Shown here: in pieces, positions 27,401 to 36,383 of the stretch
Position numbering within the stretch: position 1 is the first letter of the stretch
Layout of the letters: each line of letters starts with the position of its first letter
DNA from: G963665085 sp963665085
GTDB taxonomy: Bacteria; Bacteroidota; Bacteroidia; Bacteroidales; JAAAOM01
Direction: 5' to 3'
NCBI GenBank assembly: GCA_963665085.2
Contig: CAXXXS010000001.1
Span: forward strand, 3,286,001 to 3,350,000
DNA length: 64,000 nucleotides
Made by a program: the position numbers and the translations under genes
The notes under the pieces: generated by a model
Database searches by the model: none
What the model was told of the DNA's origin: nothing
The model's input: the letters and a program-made list of their open reading frames with translations, nothing else

Positions 27401-27958
27401 ATGCCAACACAGGATAAAAATAGGATTTGTCCCGTAGAAAGTGCGGGAGGACTTGATAATAAACTAAGAAAGTTTGGACAGAATCCCCGGAAACTATTAG
27501 GGAAATATATTCAACCCAATATGTCGATTCTCGATTTTGGTTGCGGTCCCGGATTTTTTTCCATAGAAATAGCAAAAATGCTGAATGGTTCAGGTAAAGT
27601 ATTTGCGGTCGATCTTCAGGAAGGGATGCTCAATATCGTAAAAGAAAAAATTGCTGCAAACCAGTTAGAAGATAGAATACACTTACATCAATGTTCAGAG
27701 AATAAAATCGGGATTGATGCTAAAGTTGATTTTGTTTTAGCATTTTATGTTATTCATGAAATACCAGATAAAGAAAGTTTTTTCAGGGAAGTAAAGCAAC
27801 TTTTAAATCCAGCGGGGAAATTACTTGTTGTAGAGCCAAAGTTTCATGTAAATAGAAATGCATTTACTAACATGGAAAATTTAATACAAGAAGTAGGATT
27901 TAAAATAATTGAACGGCCAAAAATATTTTTTAGCAGGGCTTGTTTGTATTCTATTTAA
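27401..27958 (+). CDS. Class I SAM-dependent methyltransferase
   Basis: A 185-residue methyltransferase with motif I LDFGCGPGFFSIEIA (about residues 46-60), an acidic motif II loop (VFAVDLQEGML), the substrate-region KVDFVLAFYVIHEIPD and a downstream LLVVEPKFHV strand. It belongs to the Methyltransf_11/25 type. The end is compact, about 20-30 residues shorter than many relatives, but no frameshift is visible. The N-terminal ICPVESAGGLDNKLRK is common in members linked to arsenite or small-molecule methylation, but substrate assignment is not possible. It converges with the YgiQ gene 51 bases downstream. Confidence 0.85.
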   Translation: MPTQDKNRICPVESAGGLDNKLRKFGQNPRKLLGKYIQPNMSILDFGCGPGFFSIEIAKMLNGSGKVFAVDLQEGMLNIVKEKIAANQLEDRIHLHQCSENKIGIDAKVDFVLAFYVIHEIPDKESFFREVKQLLNPAGKLLVVEPKFHVNRNAFTNMENLIQEVGFKIIERPKIFFSRACLYSI

Positions 27959-28009
27959 CCCAGGTTATCAATGTCGTTCAGTTAATCAGCTACTTTGACC
28001 CTGACAGGG

Positions 28010-29827
28010 CTATTTCTTCGTTGGCCTGCCTTTGTATTTCTTATTTTTTTCAAATTCATGTTTTGTCTTTTTATACGGTTTCTCGTTATCTGCTTGAGAT
28101 GAGAAAAAATAACTGTGTTGTTTTTGTCTATCTTCTTTTGATTTTGCCACATATACACTTTCCCCTGTATATGGATTAATTCCTGTATAAAAAATGACCG
28201 AGGAGAGAGTCAACGGTGTGGGGGTGAATAGTTGAACCTGTTCTAATCGAAAACCAGCAGAACTTGTTTTTTGATAAAGAGATTTCATGTCCGACATTTC
28301 TGTTGCCGGGTGTGCAGAAATAAAATAAGGAATGATTTGCTGTTTTAGATTATATTTTTTATTAATCCTGTTAAACTCTTGTCTGAATTCTTCAAAATAT
28401 TTGTAAGAAGGCTTCCGCATTAGTTTTAGGGTACTATCTTCTGTATGCTCCGGTGCAACTTTTAATCTGCCGGATACATGATTGTGAATAAGTTTCTCTG
28501 TGTATTTTTTTTCTTCATCCCCAGCTTTTTTGTTGAATGATGGCAGTAGCAAATCATAACGGATACCGCTTCCTATAGTAATTTTCTTTATGCCTTCAAT
28601 CTTTCTGGATTCATCATAAATGTTATTTAATTCTTTATGTGATGAATTAAGGTTTCCGCAAACCGAAGGAAAGATGCATGAGGGACGTTTGCATGTTTTG
28701 CATAACTCAGGATTATTACCACGCATGTTGTACATGTTGGCTGATGGGCCTCCTAGATCTGTTATATGACCTTTAAAGTCGTATGTTTTTGAAATTTTTT
28801 CTACTTCATTTAATATTGATTTTTTTGAACGACTCGCAACGAGTTTTCCCTGATGTGCAGATATAGCACAAAAACTACAGCCACCAAAACAACCTCGATG
28901 CATATTTACAGAGAATTTTATCATTTCATATGCAGGTATAGGAGCTTTTTTATTATACCGGGGATGAGGTAGACGAGTAAAAGGTAAATCATAAAAAGAA
29001 TCTACTGTTTCAGCATTTGGAACAGGCCAGGGAGGATTAACAACAACATAATGGTTATTTGTTTTCTGAACCATTTGCCTAGGTTCTCCTTTATTAGTTT
29101 CTTCCTCAAACAGTTTGAAAAAATGAGCAAATGTTGTTTTGTCCATCAAACAATCTTCATGAGAAGGTAATTCGATGGAGTTTTCTATTTCTTGTTTTTC
29201 AGGTGTTTTAAAAGTAATCTGGGGAATATTGGTAAGTTCATTTATTTTTTTATCAGAGTCAAGTTGTTTTGCAATAGAAAGAATGCTTTGTTCTCCCATT
29301 CCGTAAACGATCATATCTGCACCTGAAGAAAACAGGATAGAAGGATCGAGTTTATCTTTCCAATAATCATAATGGGTTAATCTACGTAAGGATGCTTCTA
29401 TGCCGCCGAGAATAACAGGCGTTTCAGGATAAAGTGTTTTTAATACCTGGGTATAAACAATGCTTGGGTAATCGGGGCGGTGACCTGCTTGTCCGCCTGC
29501 TGTATAACTATCATCAGATCGGAGGCGTTTTGCCGCTGTATAATGGTTAACCATAGAATCCATTGCCCCAGCTGTAACACCAAAGAATAACCGTGGATTG
29601 CCAAGTTTTTTAAAATCCCTTAGATCATCCTGCCAGTTAGGCTGGGGAACAATAGCAACTTTATATCCATAGTTCTCTAGGTATCTTCCTATAACAGCTG
29701 CACCAAACGAAGGATGATCAACATAAGCATCACCGGTGAAAAGAATGATGTCTGCCTGTTGCCATCCCAAAGCTTTCATTTCCTTGGCAGAAGTGGGAAG
29801 CCATTTATTTTCTGTTTTTTGTGTCAC
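28010..29827 (-). CDS. YgiQ family radical SAM protein
   Basis: A 605-residue member of UPF0313/YgiQ. The N-terminal cobalamin-binding-like domain contains DIILFTGDAYVDHPSFGAAV and the GGIEASLRRLTHYDYW block. The radical SAM cluster motif C-x-x-x-C-x-x-C appears as RGCFGGCSFCAIS after MHR. The C-terminal part has the family LKVAPEHTED and an ITDLGGPSANMY segment, with extra Cys pairs in CKTCKRPSCIFPSVC that may bind a second cluster. The end is Lys-rich and low in complexity. Function is not established for the family. It is transcribed alone, opposite to the sigma-factor operon. Confidence 0.95.
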   Translation of the reverse strand: MTQKTENKWLPTSAKEMKALGWQQADIILFTGDAYVDHPSFGAAVIGRYLENYGYKVAIVPQPNWQDDLRDFKKLGNPRLFFGVTAGAMDSMVNHYTAAKRLRSDDSYTAGGQAGHRPDYPSIVYTQVLKTLYPETPVILGGIEASLRRLTHYDYWKDKLDPSILFSSGADMIVYGMGEQSILSIAKQLDSDKKINELTNIPQITFKTPEKQEIENSIELPSHEDCLMDKTTFAHFFKLFEEETNKGEPRQMVQKTNNHYVVVNPPWPVPNAETVDSFYDLPFTRLPHPRYNKKAPIPAYEMIKFSVNMHRGCFGGCSFCAISAHQGKLVASRSKKSILNEVEKISKTYDFKGHITDLGGPSANMYNMRGNNPELCKTCKRPSCIFPSVCGNLNSSHKELNNIYDESRKIEGIKKITIGSGIRYDLLLPSFNKKAGDEEKKYTEKLIHNHVSGRLKVAPEHTEDSTLKLMRKPSYKYFEEFRQEFNRINKKYNLKQQIIPYFISAHPATEMSDMKSLYQKTSSAGFRLEQVQLFTPTPLTLSSVIFYTGINPYTGESVYVAKSKEDRQKQHSYFFSSQADNEKPYKKTKHEFEKNKKYKGRPTKK

Positions 29828-29993
29828 GGCCCAAAGATAGCGTGAATTGGTGATTTTTTCATTTAAGTGAATAGGATTTACGAAAAACTAAGTCAGGTTT
29901 TTTAGAAAAAGAAGAATTAACAGTAGGGTAAACTAAGTTTCAATCGGAGTATAAGTAAAAAAAGGAAGTAATTACTTGGGTTGATATAATTTG

Positions 29994-30001
29994 TAAATTT
30001 G
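29994..30001 (+). promoter_or_regulatory. -7 box TAAATTTG for the ECF sigma operon
   Basis: TAAATTTG fits TAnnTTTG and ends 17 bases before the TTG start of the sigma gene. TTG triplets lie upstream (for example 29976-29978) but none at the ideal 19-base spacing. The leader would be very short. Confidence 0.4.
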
Positions 30002-30018
30002 GATAAGCAGTATTAAAA

Positions 30019-30504
30019 TTGACAAAAGAGGAATTTAAAATACTATACAACGATTATTTCGACCCGGTTCGTAAATATTTATATTATCGAAGTGGTGATG
30101 CTGATATAGCTACAGATATAACCCAGGAAGTTTTTGTAAAACTTTGGGAAAAGATAGATAAACTGGAGCGAAGTAAGGTAAAGGGGTTGTTATATAAGAT
30201 GGCAGGGGATGATTTAATATCAAGATTTAGAAGGGCAAAGATTGAGCTTGAGTATAGCAATTCCTTTCAGTTTAACTTAATCGAAGAATCTCCGGAGGAT
30301 AAATACAATTATAAAGAATTAAAAGAGAAATATGAGAAAGCACTTGCTGATTTACCTGAAAAACAAAGAGTAGTTTTTCTCATGAGTAGGATGGATGGAC
30401 TAAAGTATCATGAGATTGCGGAGAGATTGAGTTTAAGCGTAAAAGCTATTGAGAAACGAATGAATTATGCATTAAAATATTTAAAGGAAGCATTGAATTA
30501 TTAA
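30019..30504 (+). CDS. ECF RNA polymerase sigma factor (FecI type)
   Basis: A 161-residue ECF sigma factor. Region 2 spans about residues 5-70 (FDPVRKYLYYRSGDADIATD, then ITQEVFVKLWEK), and region 4 about 110-160 (LPEKQRVVFLMSRMDGLKYH, EIAERLSLSVKAIEKRM). The start codon is TTG at 30019; no in-frame ATG precedes region 2. Four bases after its stop comes the FecR gene, and then a TonB receptor: the normal Bacteroidota transmembrane-signalling trio, in which ligand binding by the receptor releases the sigma factor to activate the operon. Confidence 0.93.
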   Translation: MTKEEFKILYNDYFDPVRKYLYYRSGDADIATDITQEVFVKLWEKIDKLERSKVKGLLYKMAGDDLISRFRRAKIELEYSNSFQFNLIEESPEDKYNYKELKEKYEKALADLPEKQRVVFLMSRMDGLKYHEIAERLSLSVKAIEKRMNYALKYLKEALNY

Positions 30505-30508
30505 ATTG

Positions 30509-31381
30509 ATGTCAAATAACAATAAACATATTGATGATAGGGCAGACTTTGAAAAAATGTCAGAGGAATTGTTTTCAAAACTTGAGATTTCCTGGAAAAA
30601 AGATAAAGAACAGCTTTGGGACGAGTTAGAAACAAAATTTGAGACAAATTCTTCTAAAACTGTTAGCCTGAATCTTTCATGGGTAAAGTACGCAGTAGCA
30701 GCATTAGTACTTATGTTATTGGCAACATCTCTGTTTTTAAAATTTTATACACGAACAATAAGGAGTGTTGATGGACAACATCTGGCTCATGTATTGCCAG
30801 ATGGTTCGAGGATAGAACTAAATGCAGCTTCAACAATTTCGTATCATCCTTATTGGTGGAGATTTTCAAGACAAGTTGAATTTACTGGAGAAGGATTTTT
30901 TAGTGTCCAGAAAGGAAAAGTTTTTGATGTTGTTTCAGCAAACGGACGCACTTCAGTTTTAGGTACATCATTTAATATTTATTCAAGAAGGAAGGACTAT
31001 ATTGTAACCTGTCTTACAGGTCGCGTAAGAGTAGAAGCAGTTGAGACCCGAAGCCAGGTTATCTTAAATCCCGATGAGAAAGCTGTTTTAGATAAACACG
31101 GTGCTTTTGAAATAAGTTATAACATAGATTCAAATAACACCATTTCATGGATAAATAATCAGTTTGTTTTTACATCGGTACCTTTAAATCGGGTTATGGA
31201 GGAGATAAGCCGTCAATACAAAGTGAAAATAAACTACACATTATCTGATAAGTTTATCTATTCAGGAGGTTTTAGCAAAAACAATCCAGTAGAAGAGGTT
31301 TTGAATTTGGTATGTAAACCATTCGGTATTAATTTTGTTGCAGATAAGAATGGAAATTACGTACTCAAACAAAACAATTAA
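30509..31381 (+). CDS. FecR family anti-sigma factor
   Basis: From the ATG at 30509 the protein has 290 residues. The cytoplasmic N-terminal part is acidic and helical (SEELFSKLEISWKKDKEQLW). One membrane helix lies at about 53-72 (WVKYAVAALVLMLLATSLFL). The periplasmic FecR domain follows (LPDGSRIELNAASTISYHPY, GTSFNIYSRRKDYIVTCLTG), and then a DUF4974/STN-like C-terminal domain (FVFTSVPLNRVMEEISRQYK). It passes the signal from the TonB receptor to the sigma factor. It sits four bases after the sigma gene and five bases before the receptor. Confidence 0.93.
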   Translation: MSNNNKHIDDRADFEKMSEELFSKLEISWKKDKEQLWDELETKFETNSSKTVSLNLSWVKYAVAALVLMLLATSLFLKFYTRTIRSVDGQHLAHVLPDGSRIELNAASTISYHPYWWRFSRQVEFTGEGFFSVQKGKVFDVVSANGRTSVLGTSFNIYSRRKDYIVTCLTGRVRVEAVETRSQVILNPDEKAVLDKHGAFEISYNIDSNNTISWINNQFVFTSVPLNRVMEEISRQYKVKINYTLSDKFIYSGGFSKNNPVEEVLNLVCKPFGINFVADKNGNYVLKQNN

Positions 31382-31386
31382 AAAGC

Positions 31387-33930
31387 TTGATTAAGAATTT
31401 AACTGTTCTATTACTTTTAGTAATTAATGTATTTAATTCACAATCACAGGAAATAGAAATCTCTTGTGTAGATGAACCTGTTAATCAAATCCTACTTAAC
31501 TTAAGAGATGAATATGGACTGCAATGTTCATTTAACGATAAAGAACTTTCAAATTATCGTTTAACCATTAACCGTAGATTTTCTTCACTCGATGAGTCTG
31601 TCGAGTTTATTCTTGCCGGACTTCCTTTTAAATATGAGAAACACAATAATGTTTTTTTAATATTTCCAAAAGACGAACAAATCTCGAAAAAGTATATTAT
31701 TTCAGGAAAAATCATTGATAAGCATACGAAAGAAACGCTTCCTTACTCACACATTATGATTAATGAAAAAGGAATGGTCACTGATTTTAAAGGATGCTTT
31801 AGTTTTACTTCTACTTCTGATAGTGTTTTTAACATAAAGGCATCATACCTGGGATATTATATTTTAGATACAACACTTATTTATGGAGAAAATATAAGAT
31901 TAGGTTTAGTCGCATCTTCAATCGAAATGAAAGAGGCTGTTATAGAAGGAAACAAAGTTGAAAACACAGTTCAGGTTGGATCAGAACCCGGATTGTTGCG
32001 ATTGAATAATAAGATGGGATATGTAATGCCCGGGAATGGTGATAATCCAGTGTTTAACTTGTTGCGATTACAGCCCGGTATTTTGGCTTCAGGTGAACAA
32101 TCAAACGATATAATTATTTGGGGTAGCGGAGAAGGACAAAATCAAGTGAAATTTGATGGCTATACAATCTATGGCTTAAAAAATTTTAATGATAACATTA
32201 GCACTGTTAATCCTTTTGTAGCAAAAGATATTCAGATATTAAAAGGAGGATATGGAGCCGAATTTGGCGGTAGGGTAGGAGGCATTGTAAATATTACAGG
32301 AGTTGATGGCAATAAATATAAGCCCGATGTAAAGTTAAGTGCCAACAACATGACTTTAAACGCAATTGCCAGTGTACCTGTATTTGAAAATTCATCATTT
32401 GTAATTGCATACCGTCAAACGTATTATAATATCTATGATTCCCTAGAGGTAATCAAAAATATCAGGGAAAATAATGTAGACACCCATCATGAAAATAATA
32501 CCACTTCAGAGGTGAGTGTTGTTTATCCAAAATATAGTTTTAAAGATCTAAATCTGAAATATTCTGGTTCAACGCATAGTGGAGATACGTACTATCTTAA
32601 TTATTTGAAAAGTTGGGATGATTTTTCATACTCTTTTTCCGATGATTATTTTCAAAATACAGTTGAAAGTAGTAGGACAGAAAATAATGATCAATTTGGG
32701 ATTTCTTCTTTTTATGGTAAGAAGTGGTCAGATGGAACAATTACAAATCTAACTCTTGGTTATTCTGGAATTGAGTCAGATTATACACAGAATAACATTA
32801 TAACAAATTCAAATGATTTTGGAAGCAATGTTATTGTTGAAAATGATGGGGCTATTACTTCATTAAAAGAGTTAAACTTACGGGTAGACAATGTTTTTTC
32901 TTTTCAGAATAACCAGATAATCGAAACGGGTTTAGGCCTTATGAACGATAAAATAGAACTAAAGGATGATTCGTTAGGCGTAGTAATAAATAGCGAAGAA
33001 TCAGATATAAATATTGTGAATGCTTATTTAACAGATAATATTTATATAAATAACGATGTTAAATTAAGGCTTGGTATTAGGGCAGATTATCCTGTTGAAC
33101 TTAAAAAAATATATTTGCAACCCAGAATATCATTGTCAGGTGACATTAAAAAATCTTCAAGACTATATACATCTTGGGGATTGTATAACCAGTATATTTC
33201 CTTAAACCCTGTTTTTGATAGTATCGGTAATTACAATTATTTCTGGTCTGTTAGTGATATTGATAATATACCAGTTTTAAAATCCAATCATTTTGTTGTT
33301 GGTTATTTGTACAATAAAAATGATTTTACGTTCAGTATAGAGGGATTTTTGAAAAAGACCTCAGGGGTTGCTGTTATAGAGCAAAATATACCTGGTTTTA
33401 ATAGTGTTTATCATGGTGATAGTAAAAGTAAAGGACTCGATTTTTTCCTGAAAAAAGAATACAAAGGACATACAGCCTGGATTTCTTATACGTTAAGCGA
33501 AACCAAAGAAAGGTTTCCTGTAATTTCATCAAATCATAAGTCAAATTTTTTGTATACAACTTCAGAGTATATACCGGCACTTTATGATCAGCGACATGAA
33601 TTAAAACTTGCAGCCTTGGCAAATTTCAAACCTTTCTATTTTTCTGCCAACTATGTGTATGGTTCAGGATTTCCAAAGGTAGGACTCGATAATTTTAATA
33701 GAACAGAAAGGGAAGATCCTTATAAACGATGCGATGTTGCTTTTTTCTATAAATTCTCTGCTAAAAAAATTAATTTCCAGGCGGGTATTTCTATTTTAAA
33801 TCTGTTTAATACGGATAACATAAAGTATTCAAGTTTTCTAAATGTATCAGAAGAGCAAACAAATTATGTTAATGTACAGACAGAGTCTATTCCTTTTACC
33901 CCTCTATTGAATGTAAGTCTTGCATTTTAA
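31387..33930 (+). CDS. TonB-dependent receptor with STN and CarboxypepD_reg domains
   Basis: An 847-residue outer-membrane receptor starting at TTG 31387; the signal peptide is about residues 1-20 (NLTVLLLLVINVFNSQSQ). An STN domain follows (about 22-95), then a CarboxypepD_reg-like repeat (about 100-180, IISGKIIDKHTKETLPYSHI), a plug domain (about 200-300, NVDGY-type FDGYTIYGLKNF and ILKGGYGAEFGGRVGGIVNI) and a 22-strand barrel ending TPLLNVSLAF, whose last residue is the usual Phe. STN allows signalling to FecR/FecI. No SusD-like lipoprotein follows, so the ligand is probably not a glycan taken up by a SusCD pair; a siderophore, haem or small molecule fits better. Confidence 0.9.
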   Translation: MIKNLTVLLLLVINVFNSQSQEIEISCVDEPVNQILLNLRDEYGLQCSFNDKELSNYRLTINRRFSSLDESVEFILAGLPFKYEKHNNVFLIFPKDEQISKKYIISGKIIDKHTKETLPYSHIMINEKGMVTDFKGCFSFTSTSDSVFNIKASYLGYYILDTTLIYGENIRLGLVASSIEMKEAVIEGNKVENTVQVGSEPGLLRLNNKMGYVMPGNGDNPVFNLLRLQPGILASGEQSNDIIIWGSGEGQNQVKFDGYTIYGLKNFNDNISTVNPFVAKDIQILKGGYGAEFGGRVGGIVNITGVDGNKYKPDVKLSANNMTLNAIASVPVFENSSFVIAYRQTYYNIYDSLEVIKNIRENNVDTHHENNTTSEVSVVYPKYSFKDLNLKYSGSTHSGDTYYLNYLKSWDDFSYSFSDDYFQNTVESSRTENNDQFGISSFYGKKWSDGTITNLTLGYSGIESDYTQNNIITNSNDFGSNVIVENDGAITSLKELNLRVDNVFSFQNNQIIETGLGLMNDKIELKDDSLGVVINSEESDINIVNAYLTDNIYINNDVKLRLGIRADYPVELKKIYLQPRISLSGDIKKSSRLYTSWGLYNQYISLNPVFDSIGNYNYFWSVSDIDNIPVLKSNHFVVGYLYNKNDFTFSIEGFLKKTSGVAVIEQNIPGFNSVYHGDSKSKGLDFFLKKEYKGHTAWISYTLSETKERFPVISSNHKSNFLYTTSEYIPALYDQRHELKLAALANFKPFYFSANYVYGSGFPKVGLDNFNRTEREDPYKRCDVAFFYKFSAKKINFQAGISILNLFNTDNIKYSSFLNVSEEQTNYVNVQTESIPFTPLLNVSLAF

Positions 33931-34028
33931 AGCTCTTAAATTTAGTTCGGAAGGTTGCTTTTTCGAAGGTTATGATGTGCTATTTGATATGAGTTTTGGT
34001 GTTAAATTTAATATTGAAAATAAGGATT

Positions 34029-34063
34029 GACCTCCTAAATCCTCCTAACAGGAGGACTTCAAG
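34029..34063 (+). repeat. Palindromic repeat, CCTCCTAAATCCTCC family, copy 3
   Basis: Reads gacctcctaaatcctcct, then aac, then aggaggacttcaag, differing from 17465-17499 only in the three loop bases. The flanks on the left (gatt or aatt) and on the right (agagaa or agagag) are also alike. Confidence 0.8.
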
Positions 34064-34204
34064 AGAAGTGAAATAGGTTTGCCGGTGTTGATTAAGGAGA
34101 ATTAAAAAATCCTTTAATGATCTTTTTTATTTTTCGAAATGATGAAGCAAAGAAGTTTGAAGTAAAAAGTTTGTTTAGCGAAGTTTTAAATCGATAAAAA
34201 AATA

Positions 34205-34238
34205 AAATCCCGCATGTAACCAACTACATACGGGATTT
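34205..34238 (-). terminator. Terminator of the 34.3-35.4 kb lipoprotein gene
   Basis: AAATCCCG pairs with CGGGATTT, and the stem extends through ATGTA/TACAT with one mismatch around a short loop. On the minus strand it is followed by ttttattttttt, a good T tract, 44 bases after the lipoprotein stop codon. Confidence 0.8.
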
Positions 34239-34281
34239 GAATTAACCACACTGCATCCAAACTTAACTAAACCTAAATAAT

Positions 34282-35397
34282 CTACTCGTCACTGTAAATA
34301 TCCCACGCAAGATTGTTAATGACTCCCGTTGCAAAATAAACATCGAAGAGTGCATCAAAAAGTTCATCCATGATATCCTGTGCATCACCAATCAAATCAG
34401 ATAAGAGAACAACTGTTCCATCTGAATAAGTGATTTGAATATCCGTTGCCTTTCGGCAAAAAGCAGTTCCATCAGAATCATCATCATAGATCTCTTCAAC
34501 AGTGACACTATCTTGCAATACATCATCAATATAAACCTCAAAAATAATTGTGTCTTCTTCTGTAATTTTTGTTTTTACAAGTTGAAAATCTCCGATTGAA
34601 ATTGAATGCTCCAATACAGAATATTTTCTTTTATGAGATGTGGCATCATCATTTTTTATCCTGGTAATTTTTTCCTTATAGATAGATTCGCTGTCTTCGT
34701 CTAAGCTATATACATAATTTGAAGTATCTCCGGAAACATAATCTACTGAAATAGAATAGTCATTGTCAAAATTATATTCAGCTGCGTAAGTGTAATCACT
34801 TTTTCCATTCATAACCTGGTTGATGTATAAACTTCCTGCATATACATCACTAACATCAACCCTCGTGTTTAATAAGTAATCATAAGTATGCCTTCCTTCG
34901 TAATCATTATACTCAAATTCAGAAGTAGTAATAACAAAATTATTTTCTAGTTCATCATCACCATCTTCAACGGTGTATAAATTCCATGGGCTTGTAGCTT
35001 TATCTTCTGGAAGTTTGATGATAAATTGGTCGTTGTCAGCAACTCTTTCAAAATAACTGTAAACAATGTAGTCATTCCCTCGATGTGTAACCGTATCGGT
35101 TGGGGTTGGTGCATATTCGTATTCACCTTTTAAATCATCAAGAGAAATACTTACCAGAATATCGTCTTCTGTTGTATCTGTTGTAGCCGATCTGGTTTCC
35201 GATTCCGATAGGGTAAGTAACTGATATCCTAACGTTCCTGAAATATCTTCAAGAGCTGTCTCTACTCGGTTTGTAGCAGATAAAACAACGCTTTCAGCAG
35301 AAGTATTACCTGTTAAGTTTTCTGATTCTTTATTGCAACTAACCGTCAGAACCAGAAATACAAATGATAATCCAAAAATTATTTTCATCCTAGTCAT
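34282..35397 (-). CDS. Lipoprotein of unknown function
   Basis: A 371-residue protein I cannot assign to a family. The leader MKIIFGLSFVFLVLTVSCNK (starting at the second Met, 35388, or the first, 35397) has a lipobox with Cys at about 21, so it is lipid-anchored. The mature part is strongly acidic, rich in Asp, Glu, Thr and Tyr, with many short strands (YDYLLNTRVDVSDVYAGSLY, YSISVDYVSGD), suggesting an all-beta surface protein. It ends in a helical acidic segment (IGDAQDIMDELFDALFDVYF). It has its own terminator and is alone on its strand for about 130 bases. Confidence 0.75.
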   Translation of the reverse strand: MTRMKIIFGLSFVFLVLTVSCNKESENLTGNTSAESVVLSATNRVETALEDISGTLGYQLLTLSESETRSATTDTTEDDILVSISLDDLKGEYEYAPTPTDTVTHRGNDYIVYSYFERVADNDQFIIKLPEDKATSPWNLYTVEDGDDELENNFVITTSEFEYNDYEGRHTYDYLLNTRVDVSDVYAGSLYINQVMNGKSDYTYAAEYNFDNDYSISVDYVSGDTSNYVYSLDEDSESIYKEKITRIKNDDATSHKRKYSVLEHSISIGDFQLVKTKITEEDTIIFEVYIDDVLQDSVTVEEIYDDDSDGTAFCRKATDIQITYSDGTVVLLSDLIGDAQDIMDELFDALFDVYFATGVINNLAWDIYSDE

Positions 35398-35530
35398 AAC
35401 TCACAATTTAATCGGGTTTAATAATTAAATTCACTATATCTCCGAATGAAATGGAAAACACCCTACTAAAATTTTAATATTTTTTAGTGATATTTATTTT
35501 TATGACGTAATGTTTTGACTGTAAGTGTGC

Positions 35531-36337
35531 TTATAAATTATTTTTTATTTCACTCCAGCGTTTTGTAGCGATTTTACTTTCTATACCCTTTTGTGCAAAA
35601 TCGAATTCTTTCCATGCTTTATGAGGATTTTCTGGAATTATTTTTTCGTTTTTAGTTTTGTTATTTAGCATGGTTAATGCTTCAATAAATCTTTTATCTT
35701 TCAATGCTATTTTATAAAAAGACAAAACATACACATAATAAAAAAGATTATACCGAAGAAAAGGGTATTCTATTTTCATGAAATTCTTGCCAATCCCAAA
35801 GCTGCAAGGACCAACAGGTTGGCGAATTTCCCAGTGTTGAAGTAAGAAATCTACACCTTTATTTAGTTTTTTTATATCATTATCTGTGTTGTTTCTAAAT
35901 CGAAATGCATCTAAAACATACAATGTAGTACCCGGATTACTGGCATCAGTTAAGGTCGATTTTCCCAATTTTACGGTTGGACATCTCCAGCCTCCATCAT
36001 TCCATTGATTCGAGAGCATCCATTGAAAACTGTTTTCTATTCGGGAATCATCAGAAAGTCCTAGTCGTCCTAAGCCAGCTACTATTCTTGCTGTTAAACA
36101 GGGTAATTTAGAACTTTTCGGCGAGTATTTAAAACAACCTTCTGGAGTCTGGTAGGTAAACAGAAAGTCTACAGCGTTTTTAATTATTAGAGAGTCGATG
36201 ATTGAGTAACCAATTTCTCCAAGCACAAATAATGTGTCTATTGTAGAGAAACCAAAAGGGGCGTGAATATCACCGTCTTTTCTAGACCAGTATGGGCCTC
36301 CATTATCATGTTGTCGGTTCAGTATTTTTTTAATCAT
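35531..36337 (-). CDS. Prenyltransferase/squalene-oxidase-repeat-like protein
   Basis: A 268-residue soluble protein without a signal peptide. It shows alpha/alpha-toroid repeats resembling terpene cyclase and prenyltransferase-beta repeats: FLFTYQTPEGCFKYS, FQWMLSNQWNDGGWRCP and a related third turn. The WxxGGW-like motif is clear, but the DxDD catalytic motif of squalene-hopene cyclases is not seen. At 268 residues it is far shorter than a complete cyclase, so it is probably a small toroid domain protein with a non-cyclase role. It lies 46 bases downstream of the VOC gene on the same strand and is likely co-transcribed. Confidence 0.65.
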   Translation of the reverse strand: MIKKILNRQHDNGGPYWSRKDGDIHAPFGFSTIDTLFVLGEIGYSIIDSLIIKNAVDFLFTYQTPEGCFKYSPKSSKLPCLTARIVAGLGRLGLSDDSRIENSFQWMLSNQWNDGGWRCPTVKLGKSTLTDASNPGTTLYVLDAFRFRNNTDNDIKKLNKGVDFLLQHWEIRQPVGPCSFGIGKNFMKIEYPFLRYNLFYYVYVLSFYKIALKDKRFIEALTMLNNKTKNEKIIPENPHKAWKEFDFAQKGIESKIATKRWSEIKNNL

Positions 36338-36383
36338 TTTAATTATAAATGGATTTTCTGGTTAGAAGAATAAAATTAATTCT

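Larger units (their letters stand above)
33931..34281. other. Intergenic region between TonB receptor and lipoprotein gene
   Basis: Holds the palindromic repeat at 34029-34063 and the terminator at 34205-34238. No reading frame of note. Confidence 0.5.

Noticed and set aside
28010..28179. Plus-strand hydrophobic small frame 27940-28179 as a membrane peptide
   Set aside because: It overlaps the Lys-rich 3 prime end of YgiQ on the other strand; AT-rich antisense sequence often looks hydrophobic.
34282..36337. Polysaccharide utilisation locus around the TonB receptor
   Set aside because: There is no SusD-like gene or glycoside hydrolase beside the receptor; the nearby genes are an unknown lipoprotein and a toroid-repeat protein.
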